From positions 479,081 to 543,080 of the forward strand of contig JAIUPT010000016.1 of assembly GCA_022315425.1 (NCBI GenBank): 64,000 nucleotides of DNA. Direction: 5' to 3'. The DNA comes from Pseudevernia furfuracea. Its lineage: Eukaryota > Ascomycota > Lecanoromycetes > Lecanorales > Parmeliaceae. The stretch's first letter is position 1. Each line of letters opens with the position of its first letter. Shown here one piece after another: positions 10,968-24,199 of this stretch. The position numbers and the translations under genes were made by a program. Below the pieces are notes generated by a model. It did no database searches. It was not told the DNA's origin and was given only the letters and a program-made list of their open reading frames with translations.

Positions 10968-12124
10968 TGATATAGCGGGTGGAAGTGAAGGGGTTTAGGG
11001 AGGCGTAGGATAGAAGGGACATTATAGATAGGGTTTTTCTTTCCTCAACTTTTCGCTGAACGGCCAATCGAGTGTGTCCTGGTCCCTGCCTCCTCTCTCC
11101 AAGAACATTCATTCCCGTCCATCGAGTCTGGACTCGGAATTCTCCAGCCAAGGTCGGAGACTCGGAAGTATGCAGATGTAGTTGCGACGCTCGTTCACGT
11201 TTAGATGGTCTAGCTTCGAAAGGGTGAAAGTAGCAAATCTGTTCTTTGTTATTTAGGGGAGACCTTCGTATCTAGGGCAATTGTAATATACTAGCTTGGG
11301 ATAAGAGCGCGTACGGAGTAGAAAGACAGCGAATTGAGCCAAGAAAGCAGCTGGCGGTGAAGAACGACAAGGGCGATGGTCGCAAGTATAAGCTGAAACA
11401 GCAGCTCTGACCGCGTCTCAAGACATATCATATCAGCTGGTGGAGGTGCAGCGTAGTCGCTCTCTGTCGAGACTTTCTATCGAGGGTTGTCACTTGTCGA
11501 GGGGTTTAAATGAAGTGATGTGACAATAATCTGCCCCGGACTCACCCCCCTCTCAGCCTAGACGGCGGCATGAGATTCATCAATTACAACGACGAGCGAG
11601 AATGGCCGGTGGCAGATAGCAGACGAGGGTATTATTTTAGATGCTGTGATCTACCTCACACCAAAGATTGACTGATAGACTCGGTCTTTTGAATCTCCGT
11701 CTCCGTGAATTTAGGGTTAGGGTTACGGCATTTTCTCGGCGGCTGTCTCAGCAGCAGCAGCTGTCTCGGCGGCACGTCGTGTCAAAAATAAAGTTCAATG
11801 TGAGGAGGCTAAAGATCCCACCCTCAAAAACAACTCTTTTTTTAATTAATTCACTCACTCTACGCATCTCATAATGACTCGTTAAAAGGCTAGATTTAGC
11901 AGAAAGAAGTCTAAGAAATATTCTTTAAGAGAGTTGAAATGCTATTAAGTAGAAGTTTATCAATAAGTAAATAAATTCTATATCTTAAAGACTACGAGAT
12001 ATATAGATCTTAAAGAGACGAATAACGATATAATAATTAAATACTTAAAAGAGAACTTCTATATAATTTTAATTTGTAAAAGCTTCTAATAGCAATTAAT
12101 CTATTCTTAGAATATTATAATAAA
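10968..12124. other. Intergenic; telomere-like motif, AT-rich towards the Helitron
   Basis: No convincing gene. At 11711-11725 there are two TTAGGG units plus TTA. A small ATG frame at 11570 (about 33 codons) is not supported by anything else. From about 11880 the sequence becomes AT-rich and RIP-like; an ATG frame starting near 11874 with Lys/Arg-rich codons hits a stop after three codons and may be a decayed transposon ORF. Confidence 0.45.
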
Positions 12125-15100
12125 ACAAGTATAGACCTATGAATTAAATTCATGATTCTAAGGCAAAAATCAGGTTGCTTGCGACGCATGCCCTAACCCT
12201 AAGTCAAATCCAAATCGGACTCTGATTTGCCAACTATGCGGCATTCGACTATTTGCCAACTATGCAATATTTGACTATGTCTACCGCTGCAAAACCAAGT
12301 GAAAGCTCTAACCCTAAGTTCAACTGGACTCTGATTTGCAACTATGCGACATTCGACTTCTTTTACTGCTATCTGCTATTCAGTTGCTATCGAAAGAAGA
12401 ACCTATCGAATCACTTTGTTTCTTATACACCTCGTCGGTGCACTTGATTGCTTTCTTGATAGATCGCCTGGGGTCACAATGAACAGCTCGACCTTGCTGA
12501 TGACTCGACTGAGGGTCACATATAGCTGGTCATGGGCGAAGACCTCGAGGTGTAGACATAAGCCGACGTGCTGTAAGAATTGACCTTGCGACTTGTTAAT
12601 GATTATGCTGAAGGCTAGACGAATAAGAAACTAAACACGTCGAAATAAAGCATGTAGACTGTTCGAATCGAGTGAAGCGAGAGAGATACGAGATATATAG
12701 TGTCGTTTACCGTTATACTCGTTCTCTAAAATACGACAATCGAGTGTCTTAGATTCAATACTCTTGACTTATAGACGTGTCTTATTACATAGACTCTGAG
12801 TAGGCTTTAGGTTTCTCAGCAGCATAATCACACAGTTCACTTTCAACTTCAGATGATGCGATGAAAGCGAGACTGGTTCGAAGACATTTATCGTTTCGAT
12901 AGACAGAAGAAAGTTATCTTCCTCATTAACAACTTCATCTCGACTATTATAGACGATCTTGATTTCAGAAAACTTGATAAGAACTTGACTATTAAATCGA
13001 GCGACGTTCTTATTAAGAATATAAAGAATAATTCTGAACGTGTAAAACTCAGCTATTCGATGAGAATCAAGATCATCGTAGATAACATCAATTAGTGCAG
13101 TAATGAAGTCATTCGATAGTTAATTAACAGCCTAATCGACTGTCTCTCGTTCTTCGATGCTTGATAAGATATCATTATTTATATTCAGAAGACTCTAAGT
13201 AAAAGTCTTTATATTAGTGCGACCTTGATTAGTCAAATTGGGATTTCGAAGTGTCATATTTTTTATTAGTCTGAGAATTCTAATACGACTTCAGAGATAG
13301 AACGCTCTCAACGTAGATCGAGCGAGACGATCTGACTCAGCGCTCTTAACGATTAAAAGAATTTGACGAAAGTTATCGTAGAAGCATGTGACTATTCTAT
13401 CAAAGAGAGTAGTGTTACTTCGAACGTCTTGAAGTATATAATCAACGATCTTAATATCGGAGCGATTTTGTGTAGAAATTTCGTCTTAAAAGATCAACTC
13501 GATAATCAGAAATAACTCAGCGAGGTCGAACGTCTTTGATATCGCGCAAGAAGACTGAGTAATAGCATTTAGAGATATCTTGAAGCGAGAATAGACGATA
13601 CGTTCACTCTAAAGAAGAATAGCGACGATGCCAGAAGAGATCACAGCAATAGTCACCTTGAACTCGTCTCGAACTCTACGCAACACGATGTTTTGAAGCA
13701 TAATCTTGTCGATACCATTATAGCCATTCAGAAAGAAGAGTTGATCATTTCTATCAGAAACGACGTTTCAAATTGCCTCCGCAGCAGCGATTTGATCGAC
13801 ATTGAGAATTATTCACATCTCATTTTAAGTATCGATTTGATAGCTCTGTTCCTCGCGAAGAAGTCTATTGCGACCGTTATTATAATACTCCTCGTAGTCT
13901 TGCTATACTACTAATAGATCGAAACCGACTAGACTAACATCTCTTATGAAGCTAATGTTGTTTTCCTTCAGACGAATTTGAATCAAATGAAGACAGAAGT
14001 CGTGAACGACGTCTTTTCTGTCGTTCGCATCGTCCGATATAGCGAGACCTTGATAGTCGCTCTGAAGAATGTGAAGATAGTCGTCAGATAGACTGAAAGA
14101 AGAAGAATATATGTCAGTTGACTTGAAATGTGACAAGATGAAAGAGGAGAGATATGTATTTTGCGGGCCGAAAACCAAAAAAACGCCTAGCGCAAAGATT
14201 TTTGAGAGAACAATTATCAAAAATACGAAAACATCACACTTAAGAAGTTCGTGATATTTTGTTACCTCAATAGCGCGATTATTTTCTCGCGCTTGAGACT
14301 TGAGATGCTTTCGAACAGCAAAGAAATTAATCAACATATCTCTCTTTATGCTTATTTCATAGATTCAAAGAATCACTAAGTTCACAATTGAGTAGAATCA
14401 TTACGAAGAGACTTCGTAAACATTCTTCACCCTATCAGACATCTGCTTTCTTTAAGATCTGATCTCATTTCGCGTCGTTATATAGTAGATCTCTTATCGT
14501 GTAGATATCATAAAAGCTGAAAATAATATTATCGTTCATCGTTCGTAGATTCTCAAAGAATATAGAATTCGATACGTTTAACAGAAGATAGCGAAGATAG
14601 AAGAGTTCGTCTGCGTTCGAATTAATGTAATATATGCGAGCAATGATACTCGTAGACCTCTAACGTGAATTCCAGCCCTTTATTCAGACGTATCGATTCG
14701 ATAGATCGATATAGAAGAGATCTTATACGTCTCGTTATCGTTGACGCTTTTGATTGAGTTTAAAGAAGGTCAACAATTTGATTTGACGCTCGCTGCTTTC
14801 CTCAACTACCTCCGCGAGATCAGCGTCGTCGTCGAATTAAATATTTTGATCATTAGAAAGATGAAGGTTCAATCGTTCTACCTTGAGACCTTGATCGTGC
14901 AGTTTGAAATCAAATATTCTTCAGCAGACCTTCGCAGAGTCTACTCATCGTGCGTCTCGATACTCTTGAACCTCGTTCACTGAGTCTAGACCTGCAGCGT
15001 CCTGACCTCTGTTGTCGTTCTCGCGTATTATTCGAAGGCTAACCCGATCGCTGCCCTTATGAACATACTTAAAGATATATTTACACGTCTTGACGTTAAC

Positions 15101-18100
15101 ACAGATCTCAACGTTAATGTGAGCGTCATATTTGATCGATAGATAGAGACTATAAAGCATCACTCAGCAATTCTGCTTGAATTCATTCTCTGAGATCGCA
15201 GCAGGTCTACGTCGACGATACGTGAAATATTCGAAGTTCGACTGAAAGACAGTCTGATCATAGAAGGCCTTCGAAAATCGCTTACTACATTCGTTCTTAT
15301 TCGAGTCTCAGCAGGGCGAGACCGCATCTATTTTAGTGGTGACATAATGACTGCAATTGCCGTGAAGTATACACCTAATCACGATAACAAAGAGATTCGA
15401 ATATAGACGTATATTCGATATCTCAGCACTAACAGTCGCGTCTACCTCAGCTGCGCTGAGAATTCGATTCTCAGAGTGCAATATAATGAGAATATGAGCA
15501 TACGAAAGACCTCTTTTTTGAAACTCTATGATATAGACATATACTAAAATTCGACCTGACAGAGCAAAAATTAGTTAGGGTTAGAGCTATGCAAAAATTC
15601 AATCGTTCGTAGGTCGGGATCTTGAGATAAAAGAAATTTTTTGACGATATCGCAGGGCTAACTGACAGGGTTTACTGCGTATAAGGGCTCTAAATCGTGT
15701 CAGAAAGACTCTCAGAGACGATTTAGAACCTGCACTGACAGTCTGACTAACATATCGTCAACTGTCTACTAAACTAAGAGAACGAGAGGTGAAAGAAGGT
15801 CTACAACGACTACAAAAGAACAGTAGAACTCATCAAGAACCTTCTTCTTTCTGATATCGTGCTGCAGAGTTCTCAGCTTCTAATTGAACACCCTAGCGAT
15901 CAGATTCGAGCGATTAGTGAACCGTTCGTCTAACAGAAGATTCTCCTTGATCTCCTTTCAATTAAGATTACAGATGAACGTGATAAAGAAGTCTGATCGA
16001 TCGAACTTCGTAGATAGGGCAATGGCGTTTTGATATAGCTGTTTTATGAATCGTGAGCCTTCATAGTAACTGAAAGAAAGAACGATTCGTTGCTTATCAG
16101 CCTCGTTGCCAATAGTGATCTTAGTCTCTTGAGTCTCGCGAACCACTTGATATGACTCAGAGCGTATCGTTCTTTGATTGATCTTGACTCATTGAAGTCG
16201 ATTGCTTTCTACAGTCACGTATGCATCGCAGACGAAATGTTATAACAGTCGTTCGCAGTGAAGAAGTCGATTAAATCTATCTCGTCGAATTTATATAAGA
16301 TATCTATACACACATAGTTAGTGATCGTGTAAGACGAAAGAAAGACATCTTATACTTGTAGAATAAGGCGATAATGACGCGTGTAGAGTCATCTCTATCG
16401 ATTCGACTCGTTACTCGTAGAGACTATTCGTTAAATCTGAGCTATTCGTTAGATCTGATTCGTCGAGCATAAAGGCTTTCTCTTATTGCATGACTAATAT
16501 TCGAGATGTTATAGTGTTAGAACGATTCGTCGAATGAGAAGATAAGAGAATAGCGTAATGACATATAGACTGAATACCAGTATAAAACACTATATCTCTT
16601 ATCACTCTGAGTCTCTATCAATACGTCTTTAGTCACAGATACACTCAGAGAGTCATTCGCATCATCTTTTTATGTAATAGTAACCTTATTCGAAGTAAAG
16701 CGATTGTAGATTCGTGTATCATGATAATTCGGGTTTTCGTGAAGCAGCTTATAATTCTGAATGTTGATCTCGTTTATTAGTCTGTCACTCGTAGACTTGA
16801 GAAATTGAATATATGAATTGATGTCTCTCAGATGTCTAGCGATTTTGCGATGAAGAGATTGACTGATATTCTCGTTGAAGTCGTGTCTAGACGTGTTTAT
16901 TAGCACTGAAAGAAGCATCGAAAGAAGATCATATCGATATATAGTCTGTTTCTAAGTGTTATTCATAATGTAGATTTGATCAAATATCGACTTTTCACTC
17001 TCAGACGACGTCAGAGCGAGCATATGAGTAATAATTGCTCTCTGAACTTTGCAGATATATAATGCAACAGCATGATTTATAGTGATCTACTGTGAGATCA
17101 TAAAGGCGACATTATTGTATTGAACGCTGTGACGGCGAAATTCCTTACAGTCGTCGATGAGGGTAATCGTTCCTGATTTCAAAGAGTGTAGGATCTTATT
17201 TATAGCATTCTCGTCCTGGTTCACTGGGTTCGCTGGGTCGTTTACACGCGTTTCAAAGATCGGGTCGTTCTCCTCAGACTGGTCTTCCTCAATGACTGTT
17301 TCAGACTCAGCGACCTCGGTGTTTCCCTTGTCACAGTATCATCTCTTAGTCTTATTCTTAAAGAACGCGACGTCGTAACGATTGCAAATAACATTCATAA
17401 AACTTAAATAGTGACGCTTCGATTCTTCTGTGTAAGGATATCGTATAATATAGCGTCGAAGCCGTGCTGGAGACTGCGAGGGACTCAAGTAAGAGCTGAA
17501 AGATGATAGATCGTCTAAAAGCTCTATATCTTCAAAGAAGTTATTCGATATGTCTTTTAGCGATTCTTCTATAGAGTCTACATCAAGTGCTTCTTTATTA
17601 ACTTCTTGATTCTCTGTAGAAGAATGTGACGCGTCTTGAGAGGTTTGAAAAGGGGGCGACGAGAACGCGTCTGAGGCTGAAATGCTGACTTGAGAAGAGA
17701 ACATAGATGAACTCGAGGGCTGCGAGTTCGTTCGAGGCCTTTTGAAAGATCTTTCACGCTTGTTATGAGGTGTGATAACTAATCTTTTATCTCGATTGTC
17801 GACGATGCTAGATTCGCTCAGAGGTCGTCTAAACGCGTTAGTGAAAGCGTTAAAATAGAGTAGAAAGCGGAGCATTGTATCTCAACGACTTGATGAAATA
17901 TGAAGACAGAGTATCGACGGCGAATAAGTTCATAATGAAGTGATGAAAGAATAATAATAAAAAGAAGAAATGGGCGAATCAACAATAAATTGATGTCAAG
18001 ACTCGTCAAGACTCTAAGTAAGCGACTGAGTAGTAATATTGAAATCCTACTTTACTCTATCGATAGTAGATCGAATTTGATAATTCTTGCAGCGTTGGAA

Positions 18101-18338
18101 TGCGCAAGTTGAGCTATATAATTGACGAAAATTTGAAGATATCATGCGTAAAGGAAATAGAGTGTCTAAAGTTGTAAAAAGATGACATTTATTTTTTTGA
18201 TGAGGGCCTTCGGAAGACCTAAAAGACGCTATACGGGTGCTAACCGAAGAAGGAAATCAGATAGAATTTATCATTGACTGCACATACAAATTTAAGGTAT
18301 TTTAGCTCAGCCCTATCTTATTCTTTTATATATACTGA
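12125..18338 (-). mobile_element. Helitron copy C, long form (~6.2 kb), RIP-mutated
   Basis: Reading minus, the element begins at 18338 with TCAGTATATATAAAAG and ends at 12125 with the palindrome ATGAATTTAATTCAT and CTATACTTGT, the same ends as copy A. It includes the segment that copies A and B lack. The coding order is N-terminal Ser-rich region, Rep domain, linker, Pif1-like helicase, then the 3' region with two telomere-like motifs (12190-12201 and near 12311). It is the likely parental form but carries many stops and catalytic losses, so it is not active. A family M element starts only ten bases beyond its 5' end. Confidence 0.85.
12376..17875 (-). pseudogene. Helitron RepHel (Rep HUH endonuclease + Pif1-like helicase), decayed
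   Basis: Pieces in order on minus: 17875-17339, Ser-rich N-terminus; 16918-16670, ending HDTRIYNRFTSNKV, like the segment before Helitron Rep domains; 16146-15958, with GSRFIKQLYQNA and DFFITFICNLN (Rep motif 1 region); about 15520, GLSYAHILIIL where the HUH motif normally reads H-x-H, so the first His is now Tyr; 15163-14945, HINVEICVNVKTCKYIF and KYVHKGSDR, the Tyr-containing Rep motif 3; 14337-13903, linker; near 13760, a degenerate Walker A, FFLNGYNGIDKI, with the GKT lost; and the helicase C-terminus near 12400-12600. C-to-T changes explain the losses. The protein would drive rolling-circle transposition if intact. Confidence 0.82.
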
Positions 18339-18347
18339 TAATAATGC

Positions 18348-19352
18348 TACGCTACGCAACGAGACGAGACGTCTCAACGAGGTTTCCCGTTGAGTCGAGT
18401 TTGAGATGAGATATCGAGGCGAGATTTCGAATTTTCTAAAAATCTTATCTTATCTTATCTCAGCGTCGATTTATTTAAGATTCTTTTAATACTTCGTTAA
18501 GTCTATAAATTAGATTAACTCGAGATGATTATTCTTATAACGATTCTTTAAATATTATCTCGCGTGTTACGCTACGTAATGAGGCGAGATGAGACGAGAT
18601 TTTAAGTGTCGTATCTCGTCTCGACGCTGAGGCGAGATTTGATTGAGGTGAGACGAGATAAGACGATTTATTTTCATCGAGATAACGAGATTATCTCGAT
18701 ATCTCGTTAAGTCTATTAATTAGATTAGCTCGAGATCGTTACGAGAATAACGACTCTTTAAACATTATATCGCGTATATTTCTAATCATCTTTTTAAGCA
18801 ATTATACGTCGTATTTTAATTTTAATTAAATTATTATACTTTATATTTTATATTATTTTATTTTAATACGCAATATTAAAATTTAAAGAGATCGCTTAGA
18901 GATATTTAAAGTTTATCAAGATAACGAGATAATTTCGAATAAATCGACGTTAAGATGAAATAAGATAAGATTTTTAGAAAATTCGAAAATTCGTCTCGAT
19001 ATCTCACTTCGAATTCGACTCAACGCGAAATCTCGTCGAGGCGCCTCGTCTTATTACGTAGCGTATCGTGTATCTTTTTAATTATATTTTTAAGCAATTA
19101 TACTTCGTATTTTAATTTTAATAAAAATATCGTCTTTTAAATCTTATATTACTTTACTTTTATACGCAATATTAAAATTTTAAATAAGTCGCTCAGAGAT
19201 ATTTAGAGTTTATTAAGATATTAAGATAATCTCGTTATCTCGCTTAAAATAAATCGTCTTATCTCGTCTTATCTTAATTAAATTTCGTCTTAGCGTCGAG
19301 ACGAGATGCGACACTTAAAATCTCGTCTTATCTCGTCTTATTGCGTAGCGTA
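18348..19352 (+). mobile_element. Family M element M1 (~507 bp), split by M2
   Basis: The ends are inverted copies of TACGCTACGCAA, followed by arms rich in GACGAGA words. The left part is 18348-18567 and the right part 19066-19352. The expected middle (…CTCGCGT to TTTTTAAGCAATTA) is continuous if the M2 copy is removed. It has no coding capacity and resembles a MITE. RIP has changed most CpA and CpC sites. Confidence 0.7.
18568..19065 (-). mobile_element. Family M element M2 (498 bp), nested in M1
   Basis: It starts TACGCTACG and ends CGTAGCGTA, and is a full-length family M copy in the opposite orientation to M1. CGTGT occurs on both sides (one extra T on the right), possibly a short target duplication. 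Internal sequence matches M1, M3 and M4 throughout, which fixes the family length at about 500 bp. Confidence 0.72.
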
Positions 19353-19709
19353 AATATAAGTTAAGAATTATAAACTATAAATATCAAATTTGAAAATTAT
19401 ACTTCGATAATTAAGATTAATATCTTAGAGATATTATATACTTATTAAGAATATTCGATTAGATAATACTTTCGTATAAAAAAATAAATAAGAAGTTAAA
19501 TTAATAAGTATAGAAAATTTCTAAATATAATAAAAAAGTATAATATAATAAATTATTAAGAAATCTATTATTAAGTATATAAATATTAAAAAATATTAAG
19601 TAATTACTCTTCGTAATTTAGAATTATAATAATACTCGTAATGTTAGAATTTAAAGCGATTTTAATTATTGCTTAAAGCTCTACGTTTATTTATTTAATA
19701 TCTAATAAT
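19353..19709. other. AT-rich RIP-degraded spacer
   Basis: No open frame, repeat end or motif was recognised between M1 and M3. Cytosines survive mainly in CpG and CpT contexts. Confidence 0.5.
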
Positions 19710-21325
19710 TACGCTACGCAATAAGACGAAATACTTCGACGAGATTTCGTATTAAGTCGAATTCGAGATAAGATATCGAGACGAGTTTTCGAATTTTTTA
19801 AAAATCTTATCTTATTTCGTCTTAACGTCGATTTATTCGAGATTACTTCGTTATCTTATTAAGTCTCTTAATTAAATTAACTCGAGATCGTTACTGTCGT
19901 AACGAATCTTTAAATATTAACTTACGTAACTTTTTAATTATCTTTCTAAGCAATTATATTTCGTATTTTAATTTTAATTAAAATATTACGCTTTACGTTT
20001 TATTTTACTTTATTTCGAAACGTAATATTAAAAATTTAAATGAATCGCTTAGAGATATTTAAGATTTATCGAGATATCGAGATAATCTCGTTTACTAATT
20101 AAAAAGATATAAGATAATATAAGATATGAACGTCTTATTTCATATCATGATATAATATAATATGAGATCTCTAGATTTTATATTATAATAAAATAATATA
20201 GAATTTTATTAATATTATATTATAAAACGATATAAATCTAAGATATTTTATATTATATTTTAAGTGAGATATCTTAATAACGAATAAAATAAGAATTCTA
20301 CTAAAAGCACTGTTGACTAGAATAATGACTAGAATAATGACTAAAATAGTAATACTAAAAGCACTACTAACTAGATTAATGATACTAAGATCACTACTAA
20401 GAATATCGCTAAGAATATCGCTGAGAATATCGCTGAGAATATCACTAAGATTAATAATAAGATTATCGCTAAGATCAATAATAAGAATATCGCTGAGATC
20501 AATAATGAGATTACTACTAAGACGAATAATAAAACGAATAATAAGACGAACAATAAGATAAATAATAATGCGCAATTGCGTCTATGTTAACTAATCACCG
20601 AATTATTATTCTTTCGTCTCGCGTATCTCATTATTATTTTTAATTTAGTATTACTATTCTAGTTATTATTCTAGTCAGTAGTGCTTTCGCTATTATTATT
20701 CTAGTTAGTAATATTCTTAGTATTATTATTCTTTTTATTATTCTTCTTATTATTCTTCTTATTATTCTTCTTATTATTCTTCTTATTATTCTTCTTCTTA
20801 TTCTTCTTATTATTCGTCTCAGCAGTGATCTCAGCGATATTCTCAGCGATATTCTTAGCGATATTCTCAGCGATAATAGTGATAGTAACAATAACAGTGA
20901 TAGTGATAGTGACAGTGATCTTAGTAGTAATCTTAGCATTACTATTCTAATCATTATTCTAGTCATTATAGTGCTTTTAATAGTACTTTTTAATAGAATT
21001 CTTATCTTATTCGTCACTAAGATATTTTATTTAAAATATAATATAGAATATCTTAGATTTATATCGTTTTATAAAATATCTTATATAAATTTCATATCAT
21101 ATCTTTATAAAGATATAATATATAACTTCTTTCAATTTTATATTATATCATAATATGAGATTAGTTAAAATGAGATATCTCGTGAGATATATTATATCTA
21201 TTTGATTAGTAATCTCGTTATCTCGATAAAAATAAATGATTTTATTTCGTCTTATCTTAATTAAATCTCGTCTCAACGTCGAGACGAGATGCGATATTTT
21301 AAATCTCGTCTTATTGCGCAGCGTA
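19710..21325 (+). mobile_element. Family M element M3, split by a family P element
   Basis: Left end TACGCTACGCAATAAGACG at 19710; right end TTATTGCGCAGCGTA at 21325. The two parts, 19710-20093 and 21210-21325, join at TAATCTCGTT, which is duplicated around the insert, to give the normal ~500-bp length. Confidence 0.72.
20094..21209 (+). mobile_element. Family P element P1: long-TIR, non-coding, minisatellite core
   Basis: The ends are long imperfect terminal inverted repeats of about 240 bp (20094-20330 and 20950-21209; both begin ACTAAT, then GATATAA). The flanking M3 sequence TAATCTCGTT (20083-20092 and 21210-21219) is duplicated, a 9-10 bp target duplication. The core (20310-20950) is built of short repeats: AATAATGACTAG, GAATATCGCTGA and their complements on both arms, so the element could fold back on itself. 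Long TIRs plus 9-10 bp duplications are typical of Mutator-like elements; no transposase is present, so that is an inference. The Leu/Ile/Ser-rich frames here (e.g. minus 20183-20575) are translations of the repeat. Confidence 0.65.
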
Positions 21326-22811
21326 TTAATAATTATAATAATTTTTTATTAAGATTAAAATTACGAAGATAGATATATAAAAAAAACTTAAGAAGTATAA
21401 AATCTAAATATACGTAAAGACTATTATTATAACGAGCTATATTAAGCGTAAAATAATTGAACTCAAATTAAACTATTTTATAGTCGAAGCAATATAAAAC
21501 TCTCTTTTTTAATACGAGTTCTTTTTTAAATATAAAAACAATTTATCTTCTTAACTTATTTATATAAATTTCGAGAGACGTTAACTTTATTCGAAATTAT
21601 ATAAAGATACGAATAACTTTATTCGAAATTATATAGAGATACGAAAGTTTATATTAATAATAATTTATAAGATCGTCTTCTCTTCGTTATTATTAATTCA
21701 CGTTACTTCGTCTCGATATCGATATTAGTTATATTTTAAATAGTTAGTAAATTCGAAAAGAGAGACTATATATTTAGCGATAATCTATATATAATTAAAA
21801 GATCGATAGATTTAATATTCGTTAATAATACTTTATATTATCTCGTAATTCGATTATTTAAGAGTTCTCTTTAACTCGTAATAGATTTTATAATAAAGAT
21901 TAAATCTTAAAATTCTAATAATAATATCGAAAAGAAGAAAATAAAATAAATTATATAATATTCTATTTTAACGATCTTTATAATGCTTTATACGAAGTTA
22001 AAACTTTTTTATTTAGTCTCGAACGATCACGATTTTTTTTTTAATATCTAATTATCTTAATAATTACTTTATCGTCGCTATCGATTATAAGATATATTAC
22101 TTTATTTATTATCTTCGTCGTTCTATATTCGATATTAAATATAAGTTATATCTTTTAAAAGAGTACGATATAAGCGAACGTTACTAATCGTGAGATCTTT
22201 TAATAAATTATAAATATAAATTATATATATTAAATCGAGATAATAAGAGATATTAAGTTAAAAAGATTTTAAAAAACTCTTATCTTAGATTTGGAGATAC
22301 GTAAATATCGACTTAAGACACGAATTTCTAAATATATTCGTTTCTCTTATAAACTACGCGAGAGCGAATAAAAATTTAAAGTTTATAATAACTTATTAAA
22401 CGATTAAAAGAGCGAGTATAAGATAACTTATTACGACGTTATAAAAGAAACGATATTAATATTAGATATAAACAATTCTTTAAATAGTATAAAAGATCTA
22501 TTTTAAGAGAAGTAGATCGACGTATTTACTTTAAATTTTTTTTCTTTTAACGTTAATTTAGAGACGCGATTAACGTAGAATTTAAATAGTAATTTTAAGT
22601 CTTATCGAGAGAAGAATATTATAATAAATACGAATAATATAATAAAAGTACGACGCGAAAAGAAAAAGCTCTATGACTTTATTAATATTAAAACTAACGA
22701 GTCTTATAAGTTATATTATAATAAAGCTAATTATTATATCACGAGATATCGAGTAAAACTTTAATAGTTTATAAATGTCGCTAAGATTTAAATTATAAAA
22801 TAACGAATATA
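21326..22811. other. AT-rich RIP-degraded block, no identified element
   Basis: Long runs of A/T with CpG retained. A plus-strand translation near 22590-22790 gives a Lys/Tyr-rich stretch (RREKKKLYDFINIKTN, then YKLYYNKANYYITRYRVKL) that looks like decayed coding sequence of unknown type. No terminal repeats found. Confidence 0.4.
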
Positions 22812-22917
22812 TACGCTACGTAACGAGACGAGACGCTTCGACGAGATTTCGTATTAAATCGAGTTCGAGATAAGATATCGAAACGAATTTTCGAATTTTT
22901 TAAAAATCTTATCGTAT

Positions 22918-23123
22918 TGTTAGAATTAGTATAGAGTCATGTCATGTAGATGTTTTGAATAAGATAACTAAATATAGAACAACTATATACTGAGAGAAAG
23001 GGTCATATATGTATAACTAAGTGAACCTGTCAAGGCACGCTAAGTCTAAAAGGGATAGTGCGTCAATAAAGAAATGCTAACATAGGTAAATATCATTAAG
23101 GGATGCGAAATACGCTCGTAATA
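22918..23123 (-). repeat. Gypsy I 3' LTR (206 bp)
   Basis: Matches 29779-29984 at the same length with mainly C/T and G/A differences, as expected of RIP. It includes the shared words AAGGCACGCTAAGTCTAAAA and ATTAAGGGATGCGA. Confidence 0.85.
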
Positions 23124-24199
23124 TTATCTCTCTCTTCGAAAAAGATATATTCTCATAACTATATTAAAGTCGTTCGTTATGTATACAGAAAGAAAGACAA
23201 AAAGCAGAAAACATGATGTTAAGAAATCGACGTTATTCTTTTCTATTATGATGCTAATTCTTAGTTGCTTCGATAACGTCTTAACGATCTCACGTCGTTA
23301 ATATAACGTTATACGATTATAGAGATATTAAAATAATCTTTATTAATAAAGAGTTAAAGAAATAATAATTATTAATAATTTTTGATATAGATGATTTATA
23401 TAAAAAATAAGTTACGATCGAAGAAGAAAATCGCTAAATGAAGATTTCTTATTGATCGATAGATAACTCAAATCGATAGTCGCGCGTTAAAGACGATATG
23501 TCGTTGCTTTTTTAATTTCGACGTAACGTTTATCTTCTATTACAGCATTATTGACCTGATTAGATGTCTTAGAGTTATTGCTGAAGATGTAATAGGGTTC
23601 AGAAAGTATTAAGAAGGGTTATGAGATCAGAGAGATCTATAAGACGAACGCTTAGTTGAGTAGTGAGCGAAAGGATTTTGAGAGTAAAACGTAGATCTGA
23701 GACTGATTTTTTAATAATATTATCGAATTGTCTAGCGAAGGGTCTTGAAATATTTCTTATAAAATTCTTCGACGACGTCTTTAACGTTGTCGAACTCGCC
23801 TCTATCGACGTTATATTAAATAAGATCTTTATCGAATTCTTCTCAATTGACTTGATATTTGAGTCGATCTTAAGCCTTCTTAAAAGCGAGAATATCGTCT
23901 ACGACTCATTCTTTTAAGTCGTTAATTATTATTAACTCAAATAAAGAATTCTTTTAATCTAACAAAGAATCTATAACGACGAAACTCAGTAATTTGAGAC
24001 TGAAAACGTTATATATTCATATGATTTTGAGTAGTTTCAGTCTATACGACGAATCGATCAAGATCTTAATCTTAAATGAATCATATTTCTTATTATTAAG
24101 CTTCTTAAAAGATCGAGTATTAATAATATTTTTGCTGTTGAGAAACATCAAATCTTCTTTCTTAAATTTGACGTCTAGTCTATATTAATTTATTTAAGT

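Noticed and set aside
20183..21017. Ile/Leu/Ser/Arg-rich frames that could look like membrane proteins
   Set aside because: They translate the short repeats of the family P core in several frames on both strands.
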